Shown here: positions 52,221 through 61,442 of the stretch, piece after piece | Layout: every line of letters begins with the position of its first letter | Position numbering within the stretch: the first letter of the stretch is position 1 | Origin: an uncultured Eubacteriales bacterium | GTDB taxonomy: Bacteria > Bacillota > Clostridia > Christensenellales > Aristaeellaceae | Assembly (NCBI GenBank): GCA_900315675.1 | Contig: OMZY01000008.1 | Span: 62,001 to 126,000, forward strand | Length of the DNA: 64,000 bases | Direction of reading: 5' to 3' | Translations under genes and position numbers: made by a program | The notes under the pieces: model-generated | Told to the model about the DNA's origin: nothing | Database searches by the model: none | The model's input: only the letters and a program-made list of their open reading frames with translations

Positions 52221-54296
52221 ATGAAGAAAAAAGGCTGGACTTCGCTGACGGTGAAGCTGAACACGCTGATCATCATTATCGTGCTGGTGCTGTCGCTGGG
52301 ACTGGCGGCGTTTGCCTACAATATGAACAGCGAACGCGTGGACAAGTACTACAAGCAGACCACGAGCAACGCGGCATGCGCGATCGCCGCGTTTGTGGAC
52401 GGCGATAAGGCGGAAGCCCTGCTGAACGCGATCAAGACGGACGAATTTGCGGCCATCCGGGAGGAAGCCCTGGCAGCCGACGGCGACCAGGCGATCATCG
52501 ACTGGCTGCAGGAGCGGGGCCTGTATGACACCTATACCGGCATCCGGGAGATGCTGAAAACCTACAAGGAAAAGCTGAAGGCGGAATATGTCTACCTGCA
52601 GAGCCTGGAGGGATACAGGAGCATCAACATCGTGGACCCGGACGAGGCGGTGCTGTACACCGGCAGCTATGAAGATACGCCCGAAGAATACACGAAATTC
52701 CAGACCAACATGCATATTGAGTCCGTGGTGAGCAACACGGAATACGGATGGCTGTGCTCCGCCTACGAGCCGGTGGTGAACAGCAAAGGCGAGAACGTAG
52801 CCATCGTGGGCGTGGATATCAACATGAACGACGTCATGGAGGAGCGGGGACGCTTCCTGACCACGATGGTCCTGTTTGCCGCGGCCCTGATGCTCGTGAG
52901 CGTGATCATCACGGTGATGCTGATGCGGCGGATCGCCACCAAGCCGCTGAGCATGCTGGCGAAGGCGACCACTGGATTTGTGGACAACCAGACGGGCTAC
53001 CTGAGGGAAAAGATCATCAACCTGCCGATCAATTCCAAAGACGAGATCGGAGACCTGTATGAGGAAATCCGCGGAATGCAGGGCAGGATCGTTGAATACC
53101 TGGACAACCTGACGACCGTGACCGCGGAGAAGGAGCGCATCGGTGCGGAGCTGAACATTGCCGCGCAGATCCAGAATGACATGCTGCCGCGGATTTTCCC
53201 GCCGTTCCCGGAGCGGAAGGATTTTGACATCTACGCGACGATGGATCCGGCGAAGGAAGTCGGCGGAGACTTCTACGACTTCTACCTGATCGACGACGAC
53301 CATCTGTGCCTGGTGATGGCGGACGTGAGCGGCAAGGGCGTGCCCGCGTCGCTGTTCATGACCATCGCCAAGACGCTGATCAAGAACCGGGCGCAGCTGG
53401 GTGAGAGCCCCTCGGAAATCCTATACAACGTGAACAACCAGCTGTGCGACGGAAACGAAGCGGAACTGTTTGTAACGGTGTGGCTGGCGATCATCGAGCT
53501 GAGCACCGGCAAGGGCATCGCGGCGAACGCCGGCCACGAGCATCCCGCCCTCCGCCGGAAGGACGGAAGTTTCGAACTGGTGCTGTACCGGCACGCGCCG
53601 GCCGTGGCCACGATGGAAGGCATGCGGTTCAAGGAGCATGAGTTCCAGCTGAATCCCGGCGACACGCTGTTTGTGTACACCGACGGCGTGACGGAAGCCA
53701 CGAACACGAAGGACGAACTGTTCGGCACCCAGCGGATGCTGGACGCGCTGAACCGGGATCCGAATGCGGCGCCGAAGAAGCTGCTGGACGCTGTGCGTAA
53801 CGACATAGACGAGTTTGTGGGCGCGGCGCCGCAGTTTGACGACATCACGATGATGGGCGTGAAATACGACGGACCGGAAGACAAGGGCCCGGTAAAGCTG
53901 AGCATTGACGCGAAGACGGAGAACCTGGATAAAGTCCTTGCCTTTGCGGAAGAGCAGCTGGGCAAGGCCGACTGCCCGATCAAGGCGCAGACCCAGATCG
54001 GCGTGGCGGTGGAAGAGATCTTCGTGAACATCGCGCTGTACGCCTACGCGCCGGAAACCGGCAAGGCGGACATCACCTTCGACGTGGACAAGGAAAAGAA
54101 GGAAGCGGTCATCACCTTCCGGGACAAGGGCGTAGCCTTCAACCCGCTGGAAAAACAGGACCCGGACGTGACGCAAAGCGCCGAGGAAAGACAGATCGGC
54201 GGGTTAGGGATTTATATTGTCAAAAAAACAATGGATGAAGTGAAATACGAGAGAACTGACGAGGAGAATGTTCTGACGATCAGGAAGAAGTTTTGA
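52221..54296 (+). CDS. Sensor SpoIIE phosphatase fused to RsbW-type kinase
   Basis: A 691-residue membrane protein combining both antagonistic enzymes of a partner switch. TM1 at about 14-35 (LIIIIVLVLSLGLAAFAYNM), an extracytoplasmic Cache-like region (about 40-205), TM2 at about 213-236, HAMP (236-290), a PP2C SpoIIE domain (about 330-545: DPAKEVGGDFYDFYLIDDD, ADVSGKGVPASLF, VYTDGVTEATN, FDDITMMGVKY) and a C-terminal RsbW-like ATPase with intact boxes (AVEEIFVNIALYAY, FRDKGVAFNPL, QIGGLGIYIVKKTMDE). Signal input would set the balance between phosphatase and kinase on the STAS protein at 49259. Last gene of the operon; a hairpin array and terminator follow. Confidence 0.92.
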   Translation: MKKKGWTSLTVKLNTLIIIIVLVLSLGLAAFAYNMNSERVDKYYKQTTSNAACAIAAFVDGDKAEALLNAIKTDEFAAIREEALAADGDQAIIDWLQERGLYDTYTGIREMLKTYKEKLKAEYVYLQSLEGYRSINIVDPDEAVLYTGSYEDTPEEYTKFQTNMHIESVVSNTEYGWLCSAYEPVVNSKGENVAIVGVDINMNDVMEERGRFLTTMVLFAAALMLVSVIITVMLMRRIATKPLSMLAKATTGFVDNQTGYLREKIINLPINSKDEIGDLYEEIRGMQGRIVEYLDNLTTVTAEKERIGAELNIAAQIQNDMLPRIFPPFPERKDFDIYATMDPAKEVGGDFYDFYLIDDDHLCLVMADVSGKGVPASLFMTIAKTLIKNRAQLGESPSEILYNVNNQLCDGNEAELFVTVWLAIIELSTGKGIAANAGHEHPALRRKDGSFELVLYRHAPAVATMEGMRFKEHEFQLNPGDTLFVYTDGVTEATNTKDELFGTQRMLDALNRDPNAAPKKLLDAVRNDIDEFVGAAPQFDDITMMGVKYDGPEDKGPVKLSIDAKTENLDKVLAFAEEQLGKADCPIKAQTQIGVAVEEIFVNIALYAYAPETGKADITFDVDKEKKEAVITFRDKGVAFNPLEKQDPDVTQSAEERQIGGLGIYIVKKTMDEVKYERTDEENVLTIRKKF

Positions 54297-54308
54297 CAAT
54301 ATAAATCC

Positions 54309-54406
54309 ATGAATTAAATCTGCTGCGCAGATTTATGAATTATTTGACTTCGTCAAATATGAATTATTCGGCTAAAGCCGAATATGAATTGTTCGCGACG
54401 GCGAAC
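54309..54406. repeat. Four-unit ATGAATT/hairpin array
   Basis: ATGAATT alternates with AAATCTGC-tgc-GCAGATTT, ATTTGAC-ttc-GTCAAAT, ATTCGGCT-aa-AGCCGAAT and GTTCGC-gacg-GCGAAC. Spacers are constant, stems all differ and all pair. Confidence 0.85.
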
Positions 54407-54418
54407 ATGAGAGTTACT

Positions 54419-54455
54419 AAAAAAGCGCTTCTGATTCAATCAGAAGCGCTTTTTG
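54419..54455 (+). terminator. Intrinsic terminator of the partner-switch operon
   Basis: Stem AAAAAGCGCTTCTGAT / ATCAGAAGCGCTTTTT with loop TCA; symmetric, so possibly bidirectional. Confidence 0.88.
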
Positions 54456-54487
54456 ATGAGTGTAGCAAGACAGCTTAAAGCAGAAAC

Positions 54488-54560
54488 GGAAGTTGACAAG
54501 GGGGACGGGGTTAATGTCATGCGAAGTTTGACCTTAACCCCGTCCCGTCTGTCATCTTCC
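54488..54560. repeat. 73-bp REP-like unit, copy 2
   Basis: Identical over 73 bp to 18522-18594. Followed by AGAGTTT/AGAGTGT/AGAGTTA heptamers to about 54630, which reach the 3' end of the dehydrogenase gene. Confidence 0.85.
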
Positions 54561-54658
54561 CGCAACGCCTGCAGTAAGTTTAAGAGTGATCAGTTTATAG
54601 TGAAGAGTTTAGAGTGTAGAGTTAAAGATATATTTGTTAATACATGACAAATATATCT

Positions 54659-56125
54659 TTAATCCCGCCCGAACAAATCCCTTGTATAAACCTTACCCTT
54701 CACATCATCCAGGCACTTATCATACCGGTTCGCTATAATCGCCTGAGCCTTCCGCTTGAAGTGCTTCAGATCATTTACAACCTTACTCCCAAAGAAAGAG
54801 GTGCCATCCTCCAAGGTGGGCTCGTATATAATAACGGTGGCACCCTTCGCCTTGATACGCTTCATAATACCCTGGATGGAAGACTGGCGGAAGTTATCCG
54901 AATTGCTCTTCATGGTCAGCCGGTACACGCCGATAACCACTTTTTTCTCCTTGGCGGCGTTCCAGGAATCGTTGGCTTCATAGGCACCGGCCAGCTCCAG
55001 CACCCGGTCCGCGATATAGTCCTTGCGGGTGCGGTTGCTCTCCACGATGGCGGACATCATATTCTGGGGCACGTTCTCAAAGTTGGCCAGAAGCTGCTTG
55101 GTATCCTTGGGCAGGCAGTAGCCGCCGTAGCCGAAGGACGGGTTATTGTAATGAGTCCCGATCCGCGGATCCAGGCAGACGCCGCGGATAATTTCCCGGG
55201 TGTTCAGTCCCTTGGACTCGGCATAGGTGTCCAGCTCATTAAAGTAGGACACCCGCAGTGCCAGATAGGTATTGGCGAAGAGCTTGACGGCCTCAGCTTC
55301 TGTCAGGCCCATGATGAGCACTTCCACGTCCCGCTTGAGGGCGCAGCCGCGGAGCAGTTCCGCGAAGGCAGCAGCTTTTTCCCGGGTGGCGTCATCGCAG
55401 CCGACAATGATGCGGCTGGGATAGAGGTTATCGTAAAGGGCCTTGGACTCCCGCAGGAATTCCGGGGAGAACAGGATGTTGGAAGTATTGTACTTCTGAC
55501 GGACGGAAGCCGCGTAGCCCACGGGAACGGTACTCTTGATGACCATCATGGTGTCGGGCGCGTTCTTCAGGACCGTTTCGATGACAGTCTCCACAGCGGA
55601 CGTGTCGAAGAAGTTCTTCTTGGGATCGTAGTTGGTAGGCGCGGCGATAACTACAAAGTCGGCACCCTTACAGGCGGCGGCGCCGTCCAGGGTGGCGGTG
55701 AGGTCCAGGCTATCGCCGGAGAGATACTTCTCAATGTACTCGTCCTGAATCGGGCTGATCCGGCGGTTGACCAGATTCACCTTCTCCGGAATAACGTCCA
55801 CCAGGGTCACATGATGGAAGCGGGCCAGGAGGACAGCTATGGAAAGACCCACATAGCCAGCGCCGTAGACCGTGACGCTGGCACGGACAACAGGCGCAGC
55901 AACCGGCTCCTCCACATCCACGAAGGCGACGGAAGGATCAAAAGACAGGGCATTGGCCAGGCGGACCAGCTGATCCGGCGAGGGAATGTAATCCTGCTTT
56001 TCCAGACGGGAAAGCAGGGAACGGTTGATCCCGGTCCCGGACGCCAGATCCTGCTGGGTGACATGCAGGGCTTTCCTTTGTGCCACAACGGTCTGGGAGA
56101 GTTTTTCAAGCGAGAAGGATTTCAT
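54659..56125 (-). CDS. UDP-glucose 6-dehydrogenase-like enzyme with N-terminal XRE helix-turn-helix
   Basis: A 488-residue fusion. Residues 10-65 form a Cro/CI-type DNA-binding domain ([33 protein letters not shown]). The dehydrogenase follows: NAD-binding GAGYVGLS at 88-95, KSTVPVGYA, the substrate segment [12 protein letters not shown], and catalytic Cys in [15 protein letters not shown] near residue 345. Such enzymes oxidise UDP-sugars to uronic acids for capsule or wall polymers. The HTH-UGDH fusion suggests an enzyme that also controls transcription or senses its substrate. It stands alone, 30 kb from the capsule remnant. GGAGG precedes the start. Confidence 0.88.
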   Translation of the reverse strand: MKSFSLEKLSQTVVAQRKALHVTQQDLASGTGINRSLLSRLEKQDYIPSPDQLVRLANALSFDPSVAFVDVEEPVAAPVVRASVTVYGAGYVGLSIAVLLARFHHVTLVDVIPEKVNLVNRRISPIQDEYIEKYLSGDSLDLTATLDGAAACKGADFVVIAAPTNYDPKKNFFDTSAVETVIETVLKNAPDTMMVIKSTVPVGYAASVRQKYNTSNILFSPEFLRESKALYDNLYPSRIIVGCDDATREKAAAFAELLRGCALKRDVEVLIMGLTEAEAVKLFANTYLALRVSYFNELDTYAESKGLNTREIIRGVCLDPRIGTHYNNPSFGYGGYCLPKDTKQLLANFENVPQNMMSAIVESNRTRKDYIADRVLELAGAYEANDSWNAAKEKKVVIGVYRLTMKSNSDNFRQSSIQGIMKRIKAKGATVIIYEPTLEDGTSFFGSKVVNDLKHFKRKAQAIIANRYDKCLDDVKGKVYTRDLFGRD

Positions 56126-56382
56126 CCGTACACCTCCGAAATGTATTAATAAACAACAAGAAGTGTAAAAAGATGTTTTCCAAAAGTCAATGATTATTTT
56201 TTAAATGATGCTTACAGCAACAAAGAAACAATTTTAACAGGACACAGGACAAAATTTGTACGGAATACTTCACACAAGCTGGTACATATGGTAAGATATG
56301 TAATAAACAGACGTTCTACCATGTAACAGATGAACAAAGAGAACCGAAACCGGCATTCAGGCAGATGCTGAAGGAGGAAAAG

Positions 56383-57741
56383 ATGGCAACGGACTGGGTC
56401 ATCGTGGTGGATGATAACAGGAACGACCAGCGGATGATCTGTGACATACTGCGTAGCGCAGGGATCCGGACGTCATCCATGCGATCCGGTAAGAACACGC
56501 TGGATTATATCCGGAAGGGCGGGATCCCGGATCTGATCCTGCTGGACATGGATATGCCCGAAGCAGACGGGTTTGAAACCATGCGTCTTCTGAAAGCGGA
56601 AATGGACGGGGAGAACGAGGTCCCGATCGTGCTGATGACCAGTGAAGAGGACGAAGAAGCCCGGGGTCTGGAAGAAGGCGCGATGGATATTATCCGCAAG
56701 CCCCTGGAATCCGACGTGGTCATCAGCCGGGTGTGCAAGGCGCTGGACATCAGCCGGAGAATGAAGCGGTTTGCCCGGAACGCTGAAACGGACCAGATGA
56801 CGGACCTGCTGAACAAGAGTGCCACGGAGGCGCGGATGGAGCGCCTGTGCGACGAAGAGCAGGGGCTGCTGTGCATCCTGGATCTGGACAATTTCAAAAA
56901 CGTGAACGACACCTACGGCCACGACGTGGGCGACAAGGTGATAATGATGTTCGCCCGGGTGCTGAAGATGAACCTGAGGCGGGATGACGAGTGCGGCCGG
57001 ATCGGCGGAGACGAGTTTGCCGTGTTCCTGAAGAATATGAAAACCGCCGCGGATCTGGACCGGTACATCAACCGGATCAATCAGGGATATGAAACCGGCA
57101 CCAAGGCGATCGTCGGCGAAAAGATGAAGATCGCCGTAGGCGTTTCCGCCGGCGCGGTACAGGTGCCGCAGTGCGGCCGGGAATACACGGAACTGTTCCG
57201 GATGGCGGACCAGGCCCTGTACGACGTAAAGCAGAACGGGAAGCACGGGGCGAAGCTGTATGTGTCCCAGGAAAACAAGATGGCCAGGCGGGAAAAAGCA
57301 ATGAACCTGGAGACCGTGACGACGATGCTGCAGGAGCGGACGCAGATCCCGGGCGCCATGTGGGCTGGAAAGGATATCTTCAGCAGCATCTACCAGTACA
57401 TGGTGCGGTATATGAACCGGTACCGGAACAACGCGTTCCGGGTGCTGCTGACGCTGAAGACCACGGCGGCGCTGACGGAGACCGAGAAGCAGCGGATACG
57501 GGACGATTTCAGGCGGAAGATCCGCGGGGCGCTACGGGGCAGCGATGTAATGATGGAATGCGGGGAAAGCCAGGTGTTCCTGCTGCTGCCCGGAATCAGG
57601 GAGAACGATATTGAAAGGGTGCTCGCCCGGATCCTGAGAAACTGGAAAGACGCGGGATACGGGGAACAGGCCGAGGTTCAGACAGAGTACGGAGAGATCG
57701 ACATCAGCAGGAAAGCGGCCTATGTACATGGGGAGAACTAA
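56383..57741 (+). CDS. Response regulator diguanylate cyclase
   Basis: A 452-residue c-di-GMP synthase. The receiver domain (1-125) has VVDDN, phospho-acceptor Asp55 in LILLDMDMPE and the KPL lysine. The GGDEF motif is intact at 208-212 (RIGGDEFAVFL), with an inhibitory I-site RRDD at 199-202, five residues before it, so product inhibition is expected. The last 130 residues (from QENKMARREKAMNLETV) are a further unknown domain. ATG at 56383 follows AAGGAGGAAAAG. It opposes the degenerate-GGDEF/EAL protein at 38400 functionally. A bidirectional terminator region follows. Confidence 0.93.
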   Translation: MATDWVIVVDDNRNDQRMICDILRSAGIRTSSMRSGKNTLDYIRKGGIPDLILLDMDMPEADGFETMRLLKAEMDGENEVPIVLMTSEEDEEARGLEEGAMDIIRKPLESDVVISRVCKALDISRRMKRFARNAETDQMTDLLNKSATEARMERLCDEEQGLLCILDLDNFKNVNDTYGHDVGDKVIMMFARVLKMNLRRDDECGRIGGDEFAVFLKNMKTAADLDRYINRINQGYETGTKAIVGEKMKIAVGVSAGAVQVPQCGREYTELFRMADQALYDVKQNGKHGAKLYVSQENKMARREKAMNLETVTTMLQERTQIPGAMWAGKDIFSSIYQYMVRYMNRYRNNAFRVLLTLKTTAALTETEKQRIRDDFRRKIRGALRGSDVMMECGESQVFLLLPGIRENDIERVLARILRNWKDAGYGEQAEVQTEYGEIDISRKAAYVHGEN

Positions 57742-57750
57742 GGACAGATT

Positions 57751-57785
57751 GAAAACCCCGCTTCCGGAGGGAAGCGGGGTTTGAG
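57751..57785 (+). terminator. Intrinsic terminator after the diguanylate cyclase gene
   Basis: Stem AAACCCCGCTTCC / GGAAGCGGGGTTT with loop GGAG, ten bases past the stop codon. Confidence 0.88.
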
Positions 57786-57807
57786 TTAACAGTGATGAGT
57801 TTAGAGT

Positions 57808-57843
57808 AAAAAATGTTATCACAGAGTTGATAACATTTTTTTG
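57808..57843. terminator. Bidirectional terminator overlapping the MATE stop codon
   Basis: A 14-bp perfect stem AAAAAATGTTATCA / TGATAACATTTTTT with a 6-base loop. The minus-strand MATE gene ends inside the hairpin (stop at 57819-57821), and T-runs leave it in both directions. Confidence 0.85.
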
Positions 57844-59219
57844 TTACACCTTGTATAGTAATAGAGACACAGAACCAGGGCAACAAGCTCGGCGATGGGG
57901 AAGCACCACCAGACGGCCTTGACATCGCCGGTCAGGCGGGCGATGGTCCAGGCAACCGGCAGGAGGATAACCAGCTGACGGCAGATGGAGATGATCATGC
58001 TGTATGTACCGCGGCCCACGGCCTGGAAGACGGTGGACAGGATGATGCCCACAGCGGCCAGCAGGAAGCTGGCGGAAATGATCCGCATGGCGACGATGCC
58101 GATATCGGTCATCTGGGCGGTGATCTCCGCCTCAGCCTCGGACTCAAAGATGGCCATGAGCTGGCCGGGGAAGATCATGAAGACCAGGGTGCCGATGAGC
58201 ATGATCACGCCGGCCCAGATCAGTGCGACTTTGATGCAGGAATACACACGCTCCTTGATGCGGGCGCCGAAGTTGTAGGCAATAATGGCGATGATGCCGT
58301 TGGACAGGCCGAAGACCGGCATGAAGATGAAGGACTGGAGCTTGAAATAAACGGACATGACGTTCAGGGCGGCATTGCTCTGGGCAAAGCCGGAGAGAAT
58401 GGCGTTCATGCCGATGTTCATGACGGAACCGATGGAAGCCATGATGGTGCTGGGCAGGCCCACGGAGATGATGCCGGACAGGTCGTGCCGGTTGATAAAG
58501 GCGTCCTTCACGTTCAGGCGGAGCTCCGGATTCTTTTTCTGGTTCAGGACAAAGCCGATGGACGTGGAAACAAACTGACCGATGACCGTGGCAATAGCGG
58601 CGCCGGATACGCCCATGCGCGGGCAGCCGAGCAGGCCGAAGATCATGATGGGGTCGAGGATGATATTGGTCAGGGCGCCGCAGAGCTGGGTGACCATGGA
58701 CAGCACGGAATTGCCGGTGGCCTGGAGCATGCGCTCAAAGTAAATGGCCACGAAAAGGCCGGTGCTGGCGGCGGTGACGATGGTGAGATAGGAGGTGCCC
58801 ATGGAGAAGATGCTTTCCCTGTTGGCCAGGTTGTCGGATACGACCAGGCCCATGGTCTGGCCGGCCAGCAGGAGGCCGAAGAGGATGAAGAGCACGCTGC
58901 CCAGGACCTCGATCAGCAGGCCGTTCCAGGCGCCGCGGCGGGCACCCTCGGGATTGCGCTCGCCCAGGCGGCGGGACAGCAGGCTGTTGATACCGGTGCC
59001 CATGCCGGTGGAAAGCGCGATCATCAGCATCTGGAAAGGCATGGCCAGGGAAACCGCGGTCAGGCCGTTAGGGTCAAAGCGGGAAACGAAGATGCTGTCC
59101 ACGATGTTGTACAACGCCTGGATCAGCATGGAGAACATAATCGGGATAGACACCTTGGGAACAAGGCGGGACATCGGCATGGTGCCGAGGAGCTTGGAAC
59201 GATCCTGAGTATTGGACAT
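57819..59219 (-). CDS. MATE family efflux transporter
   Basis: A 466-residue membrane transporter with twelve predicted helices in two related halves (IMFSMLIQALYNIVDSIFVS and the matching second-half segment GLSNGIIAIIAYNFGARIKE). MATE pumps exchange drugs or metabolites for Na+ or H+. Unlike the gene at 50413 it has no extra domain: it ends in YYYTRCNKKMLSTL. Start MSNTQDRSKLLGT has AGAAAGG eight bases upstream. Single gene, convergent with the diguanylate cyclase. Confidence 0.93.
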   Translation of the reverse strand: MSNTQDRSKLLGTMPMSRLVPKVSIPIMFSMLIQALYNIVDSIFVSRFDPNGLTAVSLAMPFQMLMIALSTGMGTGINSLLSRRLGERNPEGARRGAWNGLLIEVLGSVLFILFGLLLAGQTMGLVVSDNLANRESIFSMGTSYLTIVTAASTGLFVAIYFERMLQATGNSVLSMVTQLCGALTNIILDPIMIFGLLGCPRMGVSGAAIATVIGQFVSTSIGFVLNQKKNPELRLNVKDAFINRHDLSGIISVGLPSTIMASIGSVMNIGMNAILSGFAQSNAALNVMSVYFKLQSFIFMPVFGLSNGIIAIIAYNFGARIKERVYSCIKVALIWAGVIMLIGTLVFMIFPGQLMAIFESEAEAEITAQMTDIGIVAMRIISASFLLAAVGIILSTVFQAVGRGTYSMIISICRQLVILLPVAWTIARLTGDVKAVWWCFPIAELVALVLCLYYYTRCNKKMLSTL

Positions 59220-59514
59220 AGTTGAAACCTTTCTTCTTCGTCGATACATCAAACACAGTTACATACAAAACGGATAGGATTATACATATTATTGGAAGAA
59301 AATTCAACCAATTCAGAATTCAGAATTAATGGTTCAAGACTACACAGGCTTCATCGTTATTGGACTGAAGTACAATGTGATCATTTTCGCTTAAAGCGAA
59401 AGTGAAAGTTACTATTACATGGAATTATTAACCGGATGGAGAAAATATCAGCGTATGAATTTAAAACAGAATGTGGTATAGTTGTGACAGTACAAAACAG
59501 AGAGGAAATAAAGT

Positions 59515-61323
59515 ATGCTGCAAGCGGTTAAAGGGAACGCGGTCAAGGTGCTGCCCGGGCTTTTTGCGCGGCGGATGAAACTGAATGAAGATTATCTGAT
59601 GGAGCTGGATCCGGGATGCCTGCTGCAGAACTTTTATATTGAGGCGGGAATCATTCCGCCCGGCGGACAGGTGATCAACGACCCGGACAAGGCGAAGATG
59701 CACTGGGGCTGGGAAGCGCCGAGCTGCCAGCTGAGGGGCCATTTCCTGGGCCACTGGCTGAGCGCGGCGGCCGCGCTGTGCGCAGGCGAAGAGAAGCCGG
59801 AGCTGAAGGCCCGGATTGATTTCATTGTGAACGAGCTGGCCCGGTGTCAGGAACTGAACGGCGGCGAATGGGTCGGAAGCATTCCGGAGAAGTATTTCGC
59901 CATGATGAAGCCGGGACGGTACATCTGGAGCCCGCAGTATACGATGCACAAGACCATCATGGGCCTGAAGGACATATACGCGCAGCTGGGGAACAAAACG
60001 GCCCTGCAGATTCTGGACAAACTTGCGGACTGGTATGTGCGCTGGGTCAAGGATATGCGGAAAGAGGATCCGGCAGCCGTATACAGCGGAGAGCAGGCAG
60101 GCATGCTGGAGGTATGGGCGGATCTGTTTGCACTGACGAAGCAGGAGAAGTATCTTTTCCTGACAAGAGCCTATGAAAACAACGCGCTGTTTGAGCGGCT
60201 GGACGCGGGCGGAGACGCCCTGACGGACGACCACGCTAACGCGTCGATCCCGCTGGCCCACGGCGCAGCCAGAATTGCCGAGATTACCGGGGACAAGAAG
60301 TGGATCAAACGGCTGGAAGCCTTCTGGAAAACCGCGGTAACAGATCGGGGTATGTTTGCCACCACCGGATGCAACGCCGGGGAATTCTGGATTCCGCCCC
60401 ACAGTCAGGGACGGTACATGGGAAACGAGGATCAGGAATTCTGCACGGTATATAATATGGTTAGAACGGCGGAATACCTGTACCGGATGACCGGAAAGAA
60501 GGAATACGCCGATTATATTGAGCGGGCGCTGTATAACGGTTTCCTTGCACAGCAGAACAAGGAAACCGGCATGCCGACCTACTTCCTGCCGATGCTGCCG
60601 GGCAGCAAAAAGAAGTGGGGAAGCAAGACCCGGGACTTCTGGTGCTGCTTCGGTACGATGGTGCAGGCGCAGACGATGTATCCGGAGCTGGTGTGGTACA
60701 CGGACGGAAAGGACGTGACCGTGAGCCAGTACATCCCCAGCGAGGCGGAGATCGCGCTGGACGGCGGGAAGGTCATAGTTTCCCAGCGGGTGCACATGAA
60801 GGACTACAATAACCAGGTGCTGTTTGACGAGCACAGCGAAGGCAGGGTGTCCCGGTGGAGCCTGCGGTTTGAAGTGAAGAGTGAAACAGGCGCCGCCTGG
60901 ACACTGAAACTACGGGTGCCGTGCTGGATCGCCGGGGATCCCATAGTGAGTATGAACGGCAAAGCCGTAAAGGGAAAGATCAAAGAAGGGTATATTGAAA
61001 TCAGCCGGAAGTGGGAAGAGGACACGGTGGACGTGTTCTTCCCGAGCGAGGTCCGGTTTGAGCCGCTGGACGGCGCGGAAGAACTGGTCTGCGCCGTGGA
61101 CGGCCCGATCGTGCTGGCCGGGCTGATTGACCGGGATGTGGGAATCTGCGGAGACCTGGAAGATCCGGAGAGCATCCTGCTGCCGGAACAGAGCCATACA
61201 TACGGCGCGTTCGTATGGACGCAGAACGTGTATATGACCAGGAGACAGAGGGAAAACTTCAGGGTCGTGCCTCTGTATGAGGTCACGGATGAAAAGTATA
61301 CGATATACTTTACATCCAATTAA
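59515..61323 (+). CDS. Beta-L-arabinofuranosidase-like glycoside hydrolase, GH127 family
   Basis: A 602-residue cytosolic enzyme (no signal peptide). Family features: GHFLGHWLSAAA, YTMHKTIMGLKD, and the zinc/catalytic cluster with Glu and Cys in GNEDQEFCTVYNM and the Cys pair in RDFWCCFGTM. In GH127 a Cys acts as nucleophile held by zinc. It would remove terminal arabinofuranose from imported plant or glycoprotein oligosaccharides. A TATAGT box is about 35 bp upstream. No sugar importer lies beside it. The hairpin ATTTTCGCT-ta-AAGCGAAA precedes the gene at about 59385. Confidence 0.88.
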   Translation: MLQAVKGNAVKVLPGLFARRMKLNEDYLMELDPGCLLQNFYIEAGIIPPGGQVINDPDKAKMHWGWEAPSCQLRGHFLGHWLSAAAALCAGEEKPELKARIDFIVNELARCQELNGGEWVGSIPEKYFAMMKPGRYIWSPQYTMHKTIMGLKDIYAQLGNKTALQILDKLADWYVRWVKDMRKEDPAAVYSGEQAGMLEVWADLFALTKQEKYLFLTRAYENNALFERLDAGGDALTDDHANASIPLAHGAARIAEITGDKKWIKRLEAFWKTAVTDRGMFATTGCNAGEFWIPPHSQGRYMGNEDQEFCTVYNMVRTAEYLYRMTGKKEYADYIERALYNGFLAQQNKETGMPTYFLPMLPGSKKKWGSKTRDFWCCFGTMVQAQTMYPELVWYTDGKDVTVSQYIPSEAEIALDGGKVIVSQRVHMKDYNNQVLFDEHSEGRVSRWSLRFEVKSETGAAWTLKLRVPCWIAGDPIVSMNGKAVKGKIKEGYIEISRKWEEDTVDVFFPSEVRFEPLDGAEELVCAVDGPIVLAGLIDRDVGICGDLEDPESILLPEQSHTYGAFVWTQNVYMTRRQRENFRVVPLYEVTDEKYTIYFTSN

Positions 61324-61361
61324 TACTTAAGAATGAAAAATGAATAATGAATAATGGCGGA

Positions 61362-61419
61362 AGAAAAATCCCGAAGGGATTTTTCTAAAGATTGCACGAA
61401 TGATTTGCCTGAGGCGAAT
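61362..61419. repeat. Two hairpins with tri-nucleotide loops
   Basis: AGAAAAATCCC-gaa-GGGATTTTTCT (61362-61386) and ATTTGCC-tga-GGCGAAT (61403-61419), preceded by AATGAAT heptamers. The first could end GH127 transcription. Confidence 0.75.
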
Positions 61420-61442
61420 GACTGGTTATGGAGGTAATGAGG

